This document shows, one piece after another, positions 5,530-5,781 of a stretch of 5,781 nt of DNA. This DNA is from Pseudomonadota bacterium (GTDB taxonomy: Bacteria > Pseudomonadota > Gammaproteobacteria > Steroidobacterales > Steroidobacteraceae): NCBI GenBank assembly GCA_021817875.1, contig JAKAFQ010000297.1, positions 1 to 5,781 on the forward strand, given 5' to 3'. How positions within the stretch are numbered: the stretch's first letter is position 1; every line of letters begins with the position of its first letter. The notes beneath the pieces are model-generated. The model did no database searches, was not told where the DNA came from, and saw only the letters and a program-made list of their open reading frames with translations. Made by a program: the position numbers and the translations under genes.

Positions 5530-5557
5530 CGATAAACGCGACGAGAAACGAACCACG

Positions 5558-5781
5558 ATGACAGCTCGGCCGAATCCGCGGACAGCCCCCCCTTCTTCGC
5601 CCGATGCGCAATCGCCGGGGTCGATTCATATCCTGGCCGATGCGGGCAAGAGCTACATGGCGAGGATGCCGGTTTCGACATGGATCGCTCTGCCGGACCA
5701 TCCCCGCCGGCGCGACACCGCCCGCCAGGCTCGCAAGGCTCATTGGCAGACCGTACGGCTTGCCCGAGGGCCTGCACGTGA
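5558..5781 (+). CDS. 5' end of a rightward gene, possibly ParB-like (partial)
   Basis: ATG at 5558-5560 opens a frame of 74 codons that is still open at the window edge. The first 33 residues are proline- and alanine-rich and look unconserved. From Met34 (5657-5659) the protein reads like an ordered domain: MPVSTWIALPDHPRRRDT followed by the basic stretch ARQARKAHW. That stretch reminds me of phage proteins with a ParB-like N-terminal domain (a 'PxNPRQRDTxxxA' pattern before a GHTR motif), but the diagnostic downstream part lies outside the window. Translation could start at Met34, preceded by AAGAG, or at 5558, where GAGA lies about 10 bases upstream; neither site is strong. The first choice is the longer frame. 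A leftward ORF on the opposite strand (5373-5777) is considered a shadow. Confidence 0.5.
   Translation, partial: MTARPNPRTAPPSSPDAQSPGSIHILADAGKSYMARMPVSTWIALPDHPRRRDTARQARKAHWQTVRLARGPAR

Larger units (their letters stand above)
5218..5557. other. Gene-poor divergent intergenic region
   Basis: These 340 bases separate leftward and rightward genes. They are less GC-rich than the flanks. I see one small rightward ORF with a ribosome binding site (5335-5400), a 12-base direct repeat, a 17-bp dyad at 5475-5491 (GATTC, seven bases, GAATC) and weak promoter-like sequences. A 20-codon rightward ORF at 5473-5535 has its AGG only three bases from the ATG and is not called. No tRNA or clear structured RNA was recognised. 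A regulatory and promoter region is the likeliest role. Confidence 0.6.

Noticed and set aside
5373..5777. Leftward 134-residue ORF opposite the right-edge gene, with a CSSCPHRPGY stretch
   Set aside because: Composition is typical of an antisense shadow, its start has no clear Shine-Dalgarno, and the opposite frame gives a more protein-like sequence. Its stop lies well before the orphan terminator.
1..5781. CRISPR array, tRNA, rRNA or insertion sequence
   Set aside because: No regularly spaced repeats, cloverleaf or transposase-like frame was found by eye.

Overview
The window is GC-rich and densely coded. It looks like part of a tailed-phage (Caudoviricetes) genome, or a prophage, with a GC-rich and probably proteobacterial host. 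The host guess is inference only. The phage assignment rests on an rIIA-like GHKL protein, a compact type IA topoisomerase without zinc fingers, a very short phage-type nuclease-fold protein, and closely packed leftward genes separated by factor-independent terminators.

Layout, right to left along the minus strand. A 106-residue PD-(D/E)XK-like protein (4784-5104) is followed after 13 bases by an unrecognised 133-residue protein (4369-4770), then a terminator. Next comes DNA topoisomerase I (2596-4239) and its terminator, then the rIIA-like protein (129-2489) and its terminator, and finally the first seven codons of another gene (1-22, probably rIIB-like) running off the left edge. The order topoisomerase, rIIA, rIIB on one strand recalls T4, where gene 39, encoding a type II topoisomerase subunit, lies upstream of rIIA and rIIB. 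Here a non-homologous type IA enzyme holds that place.

Right of 5104 is a further leftward terminator with no obvious gene of its own, then a gene-poor divergent region (5218-5557). That region holds a small rightward ORF with a good ribosome binding site, repeated TTCGTTTC sites and only weak promoter candidates. A rightward gene begins at 5558 and is cut by the window end; it may be ParB-like.

The most striking signal is a composite element in the leaders of topA, rIIA and the left-edge gene. Each has CTATAG or CTAGAG, then 6-8 bases, then AGG(A/T)CA(T/C)TAC. The ten-base block lies at the start of, or exactly fills, the loop of a potential RNA hairpin whose stem sequence differs at each locus. 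The hairpin overlaps or abuts the Shine-Dalgarno site. Each copy lies between the preceding gene's terminator and the start codon. This suggests a small regulon of separately promoted genes, possibly sharing a translational operator. I know of no described element with this loop, but I could not search.
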